Assembly (NCBI RefSeq): GCF_030272615.1
Contig: NC_081414.1
Coordinates: 523,882,137-523,946,136, forward strand
Length of the DNA: 64,000 nucleotides
Reading direction: 5' to 3'
DNA from: Cryptomeria japonica
Lineage: Eukaryota > Streptophyta > Pinopsida > Cupressales > Cupressaceae
Each line of letters starts with the position of its first letter. The stretch's first letter is position 1. The position numbers and the translations under genes were made by a program. This document shows, in pieces, positions 11,786 to 23,132 of the stretch. Below the pieces are notes generated by a model. That model was given only the letters and a program-made list of their open reading frames with translations. It was not told the origin of the DNA and did not search any database.

Positions 11786-13342
11786 GTGTGTGTGTGTGTG
11801 TGTTCTTTATGGTGGTTATTATATTATTTTACTGTTATTTAAATACTGGTTATGAGTTGATATATATATTTTTATTATAATTATAATGTATATTATATAT
11901 ATATATATGATGTATATATATAGGTATGCATACAATTATATTATAGTTATAAAATCAGTTTATAGTTTGAATGTTTCAGAAAAGCTTATAATTTTTATAA
12001 TTCATAATTATGTTAAAATACATTAGGAGAATTATTTCTATGAGATCTTATTTAACTTATTGGACAAATGGCAAGTTGATTTCTTTGTATCAAATAGTTG
12101 TACTTTCTTATTGTCTAGAAAATCTTTTGATTGCAAGTTATTTATGCTTTTGACTGTTTTAAGAAAAGATTTCCTATATTAGGATCTTGTGTAAATGGTG
12201 TTTTCAGTCAAGCTTAATTTCATTGCAATTCTGGTTGAGTTGTCATTGTGTCCCATGTTGATATTTTTGTTTGGACCCTGTCGTTTGGGTGATTTGGGGT
12301 ACCTGTTATGTCTTCGATTTCTAGTTTGGTTGTTGCCTTGTGATAAGTGTTTTAACTAGTCCTATCCTTTATGCGGGTGTCGAGTGTTGTTTTGTGGTTG
12401 ACCATAGCGGGTCAGGTCTCTAGTTAGGGTATTGTCGAGCAATGGACCTTGTAGTAGCTTTTAATATGTTCAATTGGATCTATTTCTTTATAGGGATCAT
12501 TTATGTAATTATTGACCGATGTGGTCAGTTGTTTATTGGTATGATTCGCCTCGATGGCAAGAATGTAAATGATGTGGAACTTATGTACTCTAAACTTATT
12601 TAATATCAGAGGGGTCTTGCAGTTGAGTAGACCCAGAGATGTATCCCTCTAGGGGTGAACTCTGAAATCATTTTGGTGTTATGTGTTGCTTTTGTTCTTA
12701 TGTTTCATGTTTTAGTGTTAGCATGTATGGATGGTATTTTGATTGAATGTGTAAGTGGATTAGATGAAATTAATTGTAAATGCATGTATGCAGTCATCTT
12801 TTAAATGCAGTAAATTGGATCATGAAGGAATGTAGAATTAGAATAATGGAATGTATTTAGTTATTGTTAAGAAAATTAAGTATGCATGGAAAGATCTCGT
12901 TGGTTTACGGTGAAATTCAAGTGTGTTATTAAATTGAATGCATGATTGAAATTTTAATAAAAAGTATGAACGTAAGGTATGAATAAATTTTAATGGATGA
13001 ACTTTATCTTGTGATCTATATTTTGTCTTGCTGAAAGAAATTATCCTTGTTTAAGAATTTTCTTGTTATTAAGACAATCGTCTTATTAGATTAATTAGCA
13101 TAAGTTAATTGTTATTAAGACAATCGTCTTATTAGATTAATTAGCGTAAGTTAAGTTAAATGTGGAATTAAGTAATTGCGTTGGGAAACTCTTTAGGTGA
13201 TAGTTGATGTCTTTCATTGTGTAATTTGTACTTTGATATTTTATTGTATCTTTATGTTGTGTCTTATTTAAAAAGAAAATTGTTGCACTCCATTCATGTG
13301 TTTTAGCTTTATCCCTTCGGGGTTTCTTGGTGGGGCATTACA
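9490..13342 (+). repeat. 5' LTR of element E
   Basis: Starts TGTAGTACCCCTA, ends GGGGCATTACA, and matches 17194-21002 throughout. It contains (TA)n tracts at about 9708-9723 and 11739-11783, the latter followed by (TG)n to about 11801, a TTAA-rich block near 10497-10525 and a palindrome array at 11450-11607. A local duplication of about 60 bp near 13066-13150 (ACAATCGTCTTATTAGATTA twice) is absent from the 3' LTR, so it arose after insertion or was lost there. Confidence 0.95.
11450..11607 (+). repeat. Array of short palindromes in E 5' LTR
   Basis: About seven units of roughly 20 bp, each an inverted pair around a 3-4 base loop, such as GGTAGCAGTGCTACC and GATAGTACTAGCTACT. Several units carry G-to-A or C-to-T changes compared with the 3' LTR copy at 19156-19333. 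The block is GC-richer than its surroundings. Confidence 0.85.
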
Positions 13343-13344
13343 AT

Positions 13345-13356
13345 TGGTATCAGAGC
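13345..13356 (+). promoter_or_regulatory. Primer-binding site of element E (tRNA-iMet type)
   Basis: TGGTATCAGAGC two bases after the LTR end. Confidence 0.92.
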
Positions 13357-13790
13357 AAAAGTTGCAAACATTGGGATCTTTGGTTTTGCTTGTGCCCTTA
13401 GTTGATGTGAGGTGTATTGACCTTATGTGTATGCTTTTCCTCCCTTTTATATGTGTGTGATTGAGCAGACCTTAACTGGTGTGTAACGTATGTGTTCACA
13501 CCTTATTTTCACCTTCTAATGTGGGTGCTTCGGAGTGATTGTATGTGCTTTGTCTTTTTATTGAGGTCTTGGTTTACGATTTCTCTTATTCTGAAGGAGA
13601 GTCATATGTACCTTCCTTATTGATTGTTGTACTCTTTTGACTAATCCATTTGGGTTGGTTAGTGTTGTCTTGAATTAAAAAGTACAAAATGTGTGTGTGT
13701 TTAAGAGTATGATCTAGCTTAGTATTGTCCACTTGAAGGACTTGTATGGTAAATATCGAATGCTTATTTTGTAGTAAAATGAATGATTAT

Positions 13791-13794
<4 letters not shown>

Positions 13795-13846
<52 letters not shown>
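13795..13846 (+). repeat. (CT)26 microsatellite
   Basis: An uninterrupted run of CT dinucleotides of about 52 bases. Confidence 0.98.
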
Positions 13847-13847
<1 letters not shown>

Positions 13848-15229
13848 AATTAAATGTTTTTGTTATATGTGTATTTTTCTCTTATGTGCATTTTCTTATT
13901 GCAAGAGAAAGGTTGTTTTATGTGTTTCTTTAAACAAATTTGATTGAAGATCTATTTTAGCAATGTTCCATTGAACTTGCCTTTGGATATAGGTAATTGC
14001 CTTATTATGTTTAGAAAGTGCGAATGAAAGGCTTGTTTGATGTGTATGCATAAATTTGTATTATTTAGTTGATATCTCCTTGCTTATCTTCTTACTGTAC
14101 CTTAAATTTTCAATGATAGGTTGCAAATTATGATATGCGGTTGTATTGTACTAAAGTAGTGAGTGTCCTCAAGAGGTCTTGCATTATCGATAAGATTACC
14201 TGTTTTGATCTCTGTTGTTTGGAAAACTAGAACATTCTGTTGCAACCATAATAATTGGAAATGTCTTGTTAGGCTATGTGGCATCCTTCTAAAATAGTAG
14301 CAAAATGAAAACCATGCAAATAAATGATAGACTTATAGTGAGAAATTTTAGCTTGTCTTGTTGATCTTGTGTCTTTGTAGGAAATAGATTGGTTATCAAA
14401 CTCTCTTTGTCCTCCTCTTTGCCTAGATTTTAGATTTTAGTAATGCTACTAAAGAGTGTATTGAGTTAAATAGAGTGTTTATAAAACATGTGAAATTGTA
14501 CTTTTTGTATTTTTGTCTTTTTATGGAAAGATGAAAGTCTTGAGCTTCATAATGAAATTTGCATAGTTAGTAATGTGGTTGTGAATGCTTAATGTATTTA
14601 GAAAAGATATCAGAATGATGTTATTTCCTTATGTAATAGTGAATTGTTAAGAATTTCAGTACTGGTATCTAGAGTAAACTTTATTTAGTGATTCATGTGG
14701 AAAGCATAGGTAAAATATTTCTTGAGTAGATGATAGCATACCAAAAAGTACTCCTTGTAAATGTGACTAAACCAGTAATGGTGCTATTCCCTCTGTATTG
14801 TAAGAAAGTCGTGCTTGCTATGTGTACCCATGGGATGGTGAAGTAATCAACCATGGAGGATATGTTTACTTATGAGTATGGGAAACCATGTTGTTTATGT
14901 GATGTTTTTTATTTGTTTCCTTACTGACAACCAACCCATGGGATTGTAGATAAGTCAGTATGTGTAGGGGTAGTATTAGAAGTCACCATTCCTTGAATAG
15001 TATGGAATGGCATACGAGTAATGTCAACGCAAAGCAACCTTAGCTTCTCTATTTCAAGGAAAAATATAGTTTTGTAATGAAACTGTATTATAGGTGTACT
15101 CAATACTTTCCCTTGTGATGAACTGATTTATAAGGTTCATTTGTGCTAGCCTATTCCTATCCTTATTTGAGCATATTGATGTCAGTTCTTGAGCAGAATG
15201 ATGGTTTTATTGGAGGATATTTTTCCTTT

Positions 15230-15345
15230 TCTTCATGAAAGGTATGTTATTTTGCCTTGTCTTCATGAAAGGTATGTTATTTTGCCTTGTCTTCATGAAA
15301 AGGTATGTTATTTTGCCTTGTCTCCATGAAAGGTATGTTATTTTT
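15230..15345 (+). repeat. 30-bp tandem repeat, about 3.9 copies
   Basis: The unit begins TCTTCATGAAAGGTATGTTA and continues TTTTGCCTTG. Copies are almost identical, with one extra A in the third copy and a CTCC variant in the fourth. Confidence 0.95.
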
Positions 15346-15431
15346 CACATGAGCTACCAATTGTCTAGCGTTGGTAGACATGTGGGTGGACCTTAGCCAT
15401 GTATACCTCTGGCTTATGACAAGTATCCTGA

Positions 15432-15790
15432 GAGGTACATCGCTATGCAGGGTGTGACCTGCACATGTCCTTTTTTGCAAGGTACATTTCCATGTGGGAT
15501 ACGTCCATTGCATGTCCTTGCCACTCGGAGTATTGCCATGCCGTGTTGAGACACGATGCGGGGTGTGACCTGCATGTGCCCTTTTCCGCAAGGTACATTG
15601 CCATGCGGGATACGTCCATTGTGTGTCCTTGCCACTCAGAGTATTGTTATTTCATGTTGAGACATGATGCGGGGTCTGACCTGCGCGTTCCCTTTTCCGT
15701 GAGGTACATTACCATGTAGGATACATCCATTGTGTGTCCTTGTCGCTTGGAGTATTTCTATGTCATGCTGAGACATGATGTGGGATGTAG
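15432..15790 (+). repeat. 111-bp tandem repeat, about 3.2 copies
   Basis: Repeated landmarks are GATGCGGGGTGTGACCTGC, CAAGGTACATT and GGATACGTCCATTG, with matching points at about 15445, 15556 and 15667, giving a 111-base period. It is GC-richer than the rest of element E, and the copies differ mainly by C/T and G/A changes. The open frames reading across it on either strand are products of 111 being divisible by three. Confidence 0.92.
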
Positions 15791-17181
15791 TAGAAATTTC
15801 CATGCGGCCTACCGATAGTTTTTAGGGTAGAGCCATGCCGCATGACGACATGATGCAGGGTGATGTCGAGGTGCACACCGCCATGCCATGTGGGTAGTGT
15901 GACTATGTCACACCACATGATGAGCTACTGCGCTAGCTAGACGATTGTTCCTTCCTTCCTCGTTGGTGGCTAGATTCTAGTCACATAGTGATGTTATGTG
16001 CAATTGTGATATTTTTCTTTTAATTTTATTTCCTTGTGGGCTAGCAATTTATTTTATTTTGACTTTGAAGGTTAAGCCACAATTTGGTGATCTTTTACAT
16101 ACTTGATTTGGTGTTTCAAATTCTGGACTATTTTCTTGCCTTACTGCTGGAATTGGTGATTTATTATTTTTATTCTTCTGTACTTTGGTAGCTAAACCGA
16201 TTTGTCCTTTTTGTTTTCATATGCTGGTCTTGTGTTGAAATGTGAAATTCATCTCCAAGGATGTATGAGACGGTCTTGGTTGAGTGTGTACGAGGAAGTA
16301 GACATAAGGAACCTTGAGGATGGGGGTATGTGAGGCTGTGAAACAACTAGCATCCACTACCTACCTATGAGTGGTGACTATCTCTTGGAGGCTAACCACC
16401 TTACTCAATAAGGGATGTTCACGAAGGTCTTGTATGGAAGGTAGAACAACTATGGTGTGCCCTAGCACCATCAAGCCTTTGAGTGAGATGTTGGATATTT
16501 ATGATCATATTATTATTCTGAGATCAAGCATAGAGATGCTGATCATGCATGTTATCTTTGACCGAGCATTAGACATGCTCACATGTGGCCTTTTGTGTTG
16601 TGCATTCTAGTTATGTGGATGATTATTATGTGTAATCATGGAGTAAATTGTGTTAACTTGTCACTATGTTATGGGACATAGTCTTTGGAAAGGTTTTTAT
16701 ATGCCTGGAAAGTGTAAACAATTGAGTTATTTATGTTTCTCTTATTTCATGAAAGTTAACTTGGTTGTAGAATTTGATATTTGAAGCTAGTTCTATGTGA
16801 TAAAGTTTTATGAAAAAGATGTATTGGTAAAAGAAATTGATCACGATGGCATGTTTTCTAGTTATGTTTGATAGATGAGTATAGTAATTGTTGTTTATAT
16901 CTTTTAATGCTTTAATTTGGTGTAATGAAAGAAAAAAAAAAAAAAATTCTTGTTTCTCTGCTATGATTGTGGATAATTCCTAGAATATTTTAAGAAGTGT
17001 ATGGTTTTAGATATATCTTGAGAAAGGATAATGACATTCGTAGAGGATTTAGAAATAATGTTTCAATTGTTGAGAAAATATTTATATGTGCAAATTAATA
17101 GTTGTGAAATGAGTTTCAGGGCTAATACGTGTTGCATGATTTCCGCTTAGCCTTATGACTTTCGGGAGTAAGTCGAAGCTT

Positions 17182-17193
17182 AGCGGGGGAGGA
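17182..17193 (+). other. Polypurine tract of element E
   Basis: AGCGGGGGAGGA directly precedes the 3' LTR; the site of plus-strand priming. Confidence 0.9.
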
Positions 17194-17408
17194 TGTAGTA
17201 CCCCTACCCTAGATAGCTTTGTAAAATTGGTTTGACCTTGGTTGATTTTTTATGTGGCAATCTTGAATGGTTGAATTACCATGAGGTAATGTTTAGTCAG
17301 ATATTATGATTATTGTGTGTATCTATTAATGTGCTTTCGCATTGATTCTTATGTAAGTTTAAACTGTCCTCCTGATTCTTGTTATTAATCTCGAGCTAAC
17401 ATCTTCAT

Positions 17409-17439
<31 letters not shown>

Positions 17440-20400
17440 GCTTGTCTAACTCTTGGTTGCAGGAGATTGAAGGTACAATATCGCCTAGGTGTAAGGTTCG
17501 TCTTCACCTCGATTCATAGGGTTGAGTATTACCTCTTTCATCCTTAGAATTTGGGTTAGGTGGTCGTAAAACCCTCAGTTTACCCTAGTCATACTCAAGT
17601 GAGCATCACCTATGATCCATCAGTTTCCTTTTCATTTGGGTTTGCGGGTCGGGTAATTGGTTGGCTTACTTGCTTTGTGTGCTTGGCGTGTGGTAAATGG
17701 AGTATTTAACCCTAAGTGTTTATTTTGATTTAATGTGTTCATTTACGCGTTAGTAATTGAGGAATTAAAATAAATAGGTTTATTTTATGTGATTAATCAT
17801 TAACTAAAAAGATTGCTCTATTTATGTTTGTAGCGAGTTTAATTTAATGGTTAATTTTAAATAATGAATTTATTCAGTTCATGCATTTTAAAAAGGAAAG
17901 ATTTAAATTTATTTGAAATAGAAATAATCTAATCTCTTTTGCTTTTTGGAATAGAAAGATTACTTTAAATTATTTAAGAAAATCAATTTTGATTAGAAAA
18001 GTGAGTTTTATTCATATTTATTTTATATAGTGTGTAAGATTGATTTTGAGAAATTTATTTATTTAAAAATATTTTACCCTTATTAATATTGTGTAATGCA
18101 ACTATTAGCTTTGTTAATTAAAAATTAAATGAGGGAGAAAAGTATTTCTTTTAATTAACTAAATTTATAATCTCAATGCATAAGCAATTCAACTATGAGA
18201 TGATTCCATAAACTTAATTAATTAATTAATTAAATTAAGTTGCAAGCTGCATGATATTAGAAATATATTTTTATTTTTATTTTAGTGGAAAAATAAATTA
18301 GATTAATTATATTTATTGTTCCTAGAATTTTAAATAAATAAATTAAAGAATAAGAGAATAAATAAATAAATGAATAAAAGAACTAATTGGAATTAAAGTT
18401 TTGTTTTAATTCTTTATTAAGAAAATTAATTATTTTGCATGAGAAAAGAGAAGAAAGAATAATGATTTTTAATTATAGCATGTTAGTTTATCTTTTGCAT
18501 TAAATTAGAAAATAAAATAAAATTACTTTTATTCTAAATTTAGGTTTGTGAGAAAAATCTATTGAACCTAGAATTTTAGTTTAAATAGGGAATAGGTCTT
18601 TATTTTACGGAGACAGGAACAGGTTAGGAATTTAGGTGAAGAAATTTATTGGAAGCTTATTAAAAAGGTTAGGCGCTTCTACAGATATCTTCCAGGAAAG
18701 CTATACCAGGTTGAATGAATTCTTAGTTGTGGGTTTTTACTAGATATTTCTATTTTTCTCTGTTTGATATGTGTATAAAATTATTGTCCAATATAAACCC
18801 TCTTCTAGTGAATTCAAGTTGTGTTTTAAAATCCATGCCTGGCGTGTTTTTTTTAGTTTATGGGAAGAAGGTAGTTTTGAGAACATTGAGAAAATTATTA
18901 TGGAAAAATTATTCTCTCTAGTTTGATTTGGTCTGATAGTCCTTTAAATAAATCTTTGTGGTTTCTTAGAAATAAATTTAATTGTGAATTAAATTTATTG
19001 GATTATCTAAATTAAAAGAAAATGTGTGTTTGAAATAAAATTTTGTGAATGAGTTTTATTGTATAGAAAAAATTTAAATTCTATGGAAATTTTTTTTAAT
19101 GAGTTTTATGTATTTGAAAATTAATTTTAAAAAATATATATATTAAAAAAAATAAGTAGCAACTACCTACGGTAGCATCCGCTACCAGCGGTAGTACACA
19201 GTACTATCGACGGTAGCAGTGCTACCGAACGGTAGTACTAGCTACCGACGGTAGCAGTGCTACTAGACGGTAGTACTAGCTATCGGCGGTAGCATAGGCT
19301 ACCGTGCGGTAGCTTAGGCTACCGTGCCTAGGGAAAAGAAAATTTTAATGTTTTTTTTTTTAAATTTTAATTATTTTCTAACCTCTGTGCATACTGCGGT
19401 ATGGTTATTTTGGGTTTCATACTCGGGGGTTGGGTATATAAAATTAAATTATGTGCTATTTTATATATGTGTATAAATATATATATATATATATATATAT
19501 TAGATGTGTTTTCTTTATGGTGGTTATTATATAATTTTACTGTTATTTAAATACTGGTTATGAGTTGATATATATATTTTTATTATAATTATAAAGTATA
19601 TTATATATATATACAATGTATATATATAGGTCTGCATAGAATTATATTATAGTTATAAAATCAGTTTATAGTTTGAATGTTTCAGAAAAGCTTATAATTT
19701 TTATAATTCATAATTATGTTAAAATACGTTAGGAGAATTATTTCTATGAGATCTTATTTAACTTATTGGACAAATGGCAAGTTGATTTCTTTGTATTAAA
19801 TAGTTGTACTTTCTTATTGTCTAGAAAATCTTTTGATTGCAAGTTATTTATGCTTTTGGCTGTTTTAAGAAAAGATTTCCTATATTAAGATCTTGTGTAA
19901 ATGGTGTTTATAGTCAAGCTTAATTTCATTGCAATTCTGGTTGAGTTGTCATTGTGTCCCATGTTGATATTTTTGTTTGGACCCTGTCATTTGGGTGATT
20001 TGGGGTACCTGTTATGTCTTCGGTTTCTAGTTTGGTTGTTGCCTTGTGATAAGCATTTTAACTGGTCCTGTCCTTTATGCGGGTGTCGAGTGTTGTTTTG
20101 TGGTTGACCATAGTAGGTCAGGTCTCTAGTTAGGGTATTGTCGGGAAATGGACCTTGTAATAGCTTTTAATATGTTCAATTGGATCTGTTTCTTTGTAGG
20201 GATCATTTATGTAATTATTGACCGATCTGGTCGGTTGTTTATTGGTATGATTCGCCTCGATGGAAGGAATGTAAATGATGTGGAACTTATGTACCCTAAA
20301 CTTATTTAATATCAGAGGGGTCTTGCAGTTGAGCAAACCCGGAGATGTATCCCTCTAGGGGTGAACTCTGAGATCATTTTGGTGTTATGTGTTGCTTTTG

Positions 20401-21002
20401 TTCTTATGTTTCATGTTTTAGTGTTAGCATGTATGGATGGCATTTTGATTGAATGTGTAAGTGGATTGGATGAAATTAATTGTAAATTCATGTATGCAGT
20501 CATCTTTTAAATGTGGTAAATTGGATCATGAAGGAATGTAGAATTAGAATAATGGAATGTATTTAGTTATTGTTAAGAAAATTAAGTATGCATGGAAAGA
20601 TCTCATTGGTTTATGGTGAAATTCAAGTGTGTTATTAAATTGGATGCATGATTCAAATTTTAATAAAAAGTATGAATGTAAGGTATGAATAAATTTTAAT
20701 GGATGAACTTTATCTTGTGATCTATATTTTGTCTTGCCAAAAGAAATTATCCTTGTTTAAGAATTTTCTCGTTATTAAGATAATCAGCTTATTGGATTAA
20801 TTAGCGTAAGTTAAGTTAAATGTGGAATTAAGTAATCATGTTGGGAAACTCTTTAGGTGATAGTTGATGTCTTCCACTATGTAATCTGTACTTTGATATC
20901 TTATTGTATCTTTATATTGTGTCTTATTTAAAAAAAAAATTGTTGCACTCCATTCATGTGTTTTAGCTTTATCCCTTCGGGGTTTCTTGGTGGGGCATTA
21001 CA
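17194..21002 (+). repeat. 3' LTR of element E
   Basis: Same start and end as 9490-13342, 3809 bp. It carries a (TA)n tract at about 17412-17438, one copy of the segment duplicated in the 5' LTR, and the fuller palindrome array at 19156-19333. The TSD TGAGT follows at 21003-21007. Confidence 0.95.
19156..19333 (+). repeat. Array of short palindromes in E 3' LTR
   Basis: Eight units of about 20 bp, including GGTAGCATCCGCTACC, GGTAGCAGTGCTACC, GGTAGTACTAGCTACC, GGTAGCATAGGCTACC and GGTAGCTTAGGCTACC. Each can form a 6-bp stem with a small loop. It has one unit more than the 5' LTR array and keeps more intact pairs. Confidence 0.88.
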
Positions 21003-21007
21003 TGAGT

Positions 21008-21840
21008 CATTCCATTTCAGATGATCCTTAGAAGTTTTTCAGAGGCTACAAGACACCCTGAGTGGGATTGTGCTATGGAGGAGGAGTATTCTTCTTTGAT
21101 GAGGAATAATACTTGGGATCTTTGTCCTCTTCCTAAGGGTAGAAAGATGGTTCGATGTCACTAGTTGTATCGCACTAAGTATGTTGCTGATGGTTCAATT
21201 GATAAATACAAAGAACATCTTGTTGTGAAGGGTTTCTCGCAAGTTGAGGGTATTGATTACTCCGAGACATTTTCCCCTATCGCCAAGATGAACTCTATTT
21301 GCTTTGTACTATCTCTTGCAGCTTCTAGGGGATAGCCCATTTTTCAGATGGATGTGAAGAGTGCTTTCTTGCATGGGGACCTATAGGAGTAAATCTATAT
21401 GAAGCAGCCTCAGGGATTTGTGCAGGATGGTTATTTGGTTTGTAGACTTTGGCGTTCATTGTATGGTCTCAAATAGGCCCCTCGGGCTTGGTATGAGAAG
21501 ATGGACTCTTTCTTGCTCTCCACTAGTTTCACATGCTATCATTCTGATCACACAGTGTACATTCAACTTCTTGAGGGTGAGATCCTAATTCTTGTGCTAT
21601 ATGTTGATGATCTCCTCATCATAGGTAGCTCATCCTCTATGATTTAGCATGTTCAATGAGCTTGGATGGACCAGTTTGAGATGATAGATCTCGGTCTTCT
21701 GCACTATTTTCTTGGTCTTCAGGTGATTCTGTCTTTTACTAGGATCTTCATTTACCAATAGAAGTGTGCTCTTGACATGCTTCAACACTTTGGCATGCTT
21801 GATTGCAAGCCTACTCCCACTCCTTTTAGTCAAGGTTTGT
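21008..21840 (+). pseudogene. Element B reverse transcriptase (right part of pol)
   Basis: The copia RT resumes directly after the E target duplication. Landmarks: HPEWDCAMEEEYSSL near 21057, a KYVADGSIDKYKEHLV segment, GFSQVEGIDYSETFSPIA, FQMDVKSAFLHGDL (motif A, Asp present) near 21340, SLYGLK near 21456, and YVDD at 21600-21611 with both catalytic Asp. At least eight stops break the frame, most of them TAG (for example 21474-21476 at the usually invariant Gln of the LKQAPRAW motif). It would copy element RNA into DNA; this copy is decayed. Confidence 0.92.
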
Positions 21841-21841
21841 T

Positions 21842-22507
21842 TTGATTACTACTTGCTCCACTCCTTCATTAGATTCTACACTTTGTAGGCAGTTGGTTGG
21901 CAGATTGTTGTACCTCACACACACTCATCTTGATCTTTCCTTTGTAGTTGGCCTTGTCTCTCGATTCTCCCTTGATCCTCATGAGAGTCATTGGAAAGTT
22001 GCCAAACATATTTTTCAGTACATTTAGGGCACTATTTCTCACGACATTCACTACACATCAAGGGAACCTCACATTGTTGGCTATAGTGACTCAAATTGGG
22101 CTGGTGATGTCATTGATTGGAAGTCTACTTCTAGCTTTGTTTTTTGTCTTGGCTCTGGTCCTATCACATGGTCTTGTAATAATTAGACTACTCATGCATT
22201 ATCATCTACAAAGGCTAAGTACCGAATTGTTGTGCTCGCCAATCAGGAGATCTTATGGCTTTGACAGTTGATTACTGAGTTTGGTTTTCCCGCTGATAGT
22301 CCCACTATTCTTTGGTGTGACAATCAGAGTGCTATTCATATTTCTCACAACCTTGTAGAGCATCAGTGGATGAAGCACATTGAGATTCACATGCATTTCA
22401 TCTACCAGTTGATTCAGGATGGTTCTCTCATTTTGGAGTACATTCCCACTACCGAGCAAGTTGCAATCATCTTCACGAAACCTTTTGCATCACTGCACTA
22501 TATTTAG
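21842..22507 (+). pseudogene. Element B RNase H
   Basis: The connection segment CRQLVGRLLYLT leads into the RNase H. SDSNWAGD near 22086 holds the first Asp; ALSSTKAKY near 22197 has Lys where the catalytic Glu (STEAEY) is expected; WCDNQSAIHI near 22313 keeps the next Asp; KHIEIHMHFI has Glu for the last Asp. TAG stops occur, for example at 22183-22185 before TTHALSS. It ends with TAG at 22505-22507. Degrades the RNA strand of the RNA:DNA hybrid in intact relatives. Confidence 0.9.
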
Positions 22508-22761
22508 TTATGCTCTATGCTTGGGGCGAAGGAATTTGTCCTTGGGGGGTCTTTATGAGGCCTTCCTTCCTTCATATTTCTTTCAGCATGTTCTTTTATC
22601 TCTTTTTGGAGAGGATTTTTTTCCCGTTGGGTTTTCTTCTTTTTCTCCATTTCATAGAGATTTCATTGTATTTGGGTACCTGATCAGGCCTTGTTGTCGA
22701 GACCCATCTTCCCTGCTTTCAGTAGATGTTCTAGGTTTTAGCTTCTCCCTAAGTCTAGCTT
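22508..22761 (+). other. Element B 3' untranslated segment
   Basis: About 250 bp between the pol stop and the polypurine tract. I see no gene in it; a short open frame (to 22763) is probably incidental. Confidence 0.6.
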
Positions 22762-22770
22762 AAGGGGGGG
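22762..22770 (+). other. Polypurine tract of element B
   Basis: AAGGGGGGG directly before the 3' LTR start TGTTAGAG. Confidence 0.93.
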
Positions 22771-23132
22771 TGTTAGAGTAATCAGGTCTTTACTTGATTA
22801 ATTAAACAACATTTGTTTAATTAATTAAGTTCCCTTTATCTCTTTTACACTTAAGCTAACATTAGGTGCATAATAGTCAATTCTTTTATTAATTATTATG
22901 TGCAAGCCTAGGTTTTCCCTTTCAGGGTTTCTTGACCTATTAGAAGTTAATTTATTTTCTTTGTATCATTATCACATTATACTTTTTTGTGAATATTGAG
23001 CTCTCATCTTTTTGAGCATTTTTCTGTGTATTTGGTTTTTCTCTGTTGCTTCCTTGCTTCTCCTTGTAACAGGTTTATTTCATCTTGCAGAGATCATTTG
23101 GGCTCCTGTGGTGTTTTATTTCTCAACTCTCA
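22771..23132 (+). repeat. 3' LTR of element B
   Basis: TGTTAGAGTAATCAGG to CAACTCTCA, 362 bp, paired with 5472-5830. Element A gag resumes immediately after it. Confidence 0.93.

Larger units (their letters stand above)
13357..17181 (+). other. Non-coding interior of element E
   Basis: No frame in this 3.8 kb shows gag, protease, RT, RNase H or integrase motifs; the longest open frames (about 60-104 codons) lie over tandem repeats or are isolated. It holds a long CT microsatellite (13795-13846), a 30-bp tandem repeat (15230-15345), a 111-bp tandem repeat (15432-15790) and an A-run near 16931-16947. It probably serves only as packaged template RNA. Confidence 0.8.
9490..21002 (+). mobile_element. 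Element E: LARD-like non-coding LTR element
   Basis: 11.5 kb, with direct LTRs of 3853 and 3809 bp, a perfect 5-bp target duplication, an iMet-type PBS and a polypurine tract. The 3.85 kb interior has no gag or pol that I can detect. That fits a large retrotransposon derivative mobilised by another element. The LTR ends (TGTAGTACCCC ... GGGGCATTACA followed by ATTGGTATCAGAGC) resemble those of Tekay/Del-type chromoviruses, so such an element may be the helper; this is inference. It is inserted in the pol of element B. LTR divergence is about 5% by eye. Confidence 0.93.
5472..23132 (+). mobile_element. Element B: Ty1/copia retrotransposon
   Basis: Flanked by direct LTRs of about 360 bp. It has an iMet-type PBS directly after the left LTR and a G-rich polypurine tract directly before the right one. 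Coding order is gag with CCHC knuckle, protease, integrase, RT, RNase H, which is diagnostic of Ty1/copia because integrase precedes RT. It is inserted into element A gag and is interrupted in pol by element E. The bases flanking the LTRs (ACAAA left, TAGTG right) do not form a clear target duplication, so one flank may have changed. Numerous stops and frameshifts make it non-functional. LTR divergence is about 5% by eye. Confidence 0.93.

Noticed and set aside
11739-11801. (TA)n/(TG)n tract as a possible functional element
   Set aside because: Ordinary microsatellite; the 3' LTR has a shorter version.
15277-15719. His/Cys-containing frames on both strands near 15.3-15.7 kb
   Set aside because: Produced by the 111-bp tandem repeat, whose length is a multiple of three.
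19156-19333. Palindromic array as a CRISPR-like structure
   Set aside because: Units are contiguous hairpins of about 20 bp without unique spacers, inside a plant LTR.
19901-20107. 68-codon hydrophobic frame in E LTR, also partly open at about 12199
   Set aside because: Present in both LTRs only because LTRs are duplicates; interrupted by a stop in the 5' copy and lacking any recognised motif.
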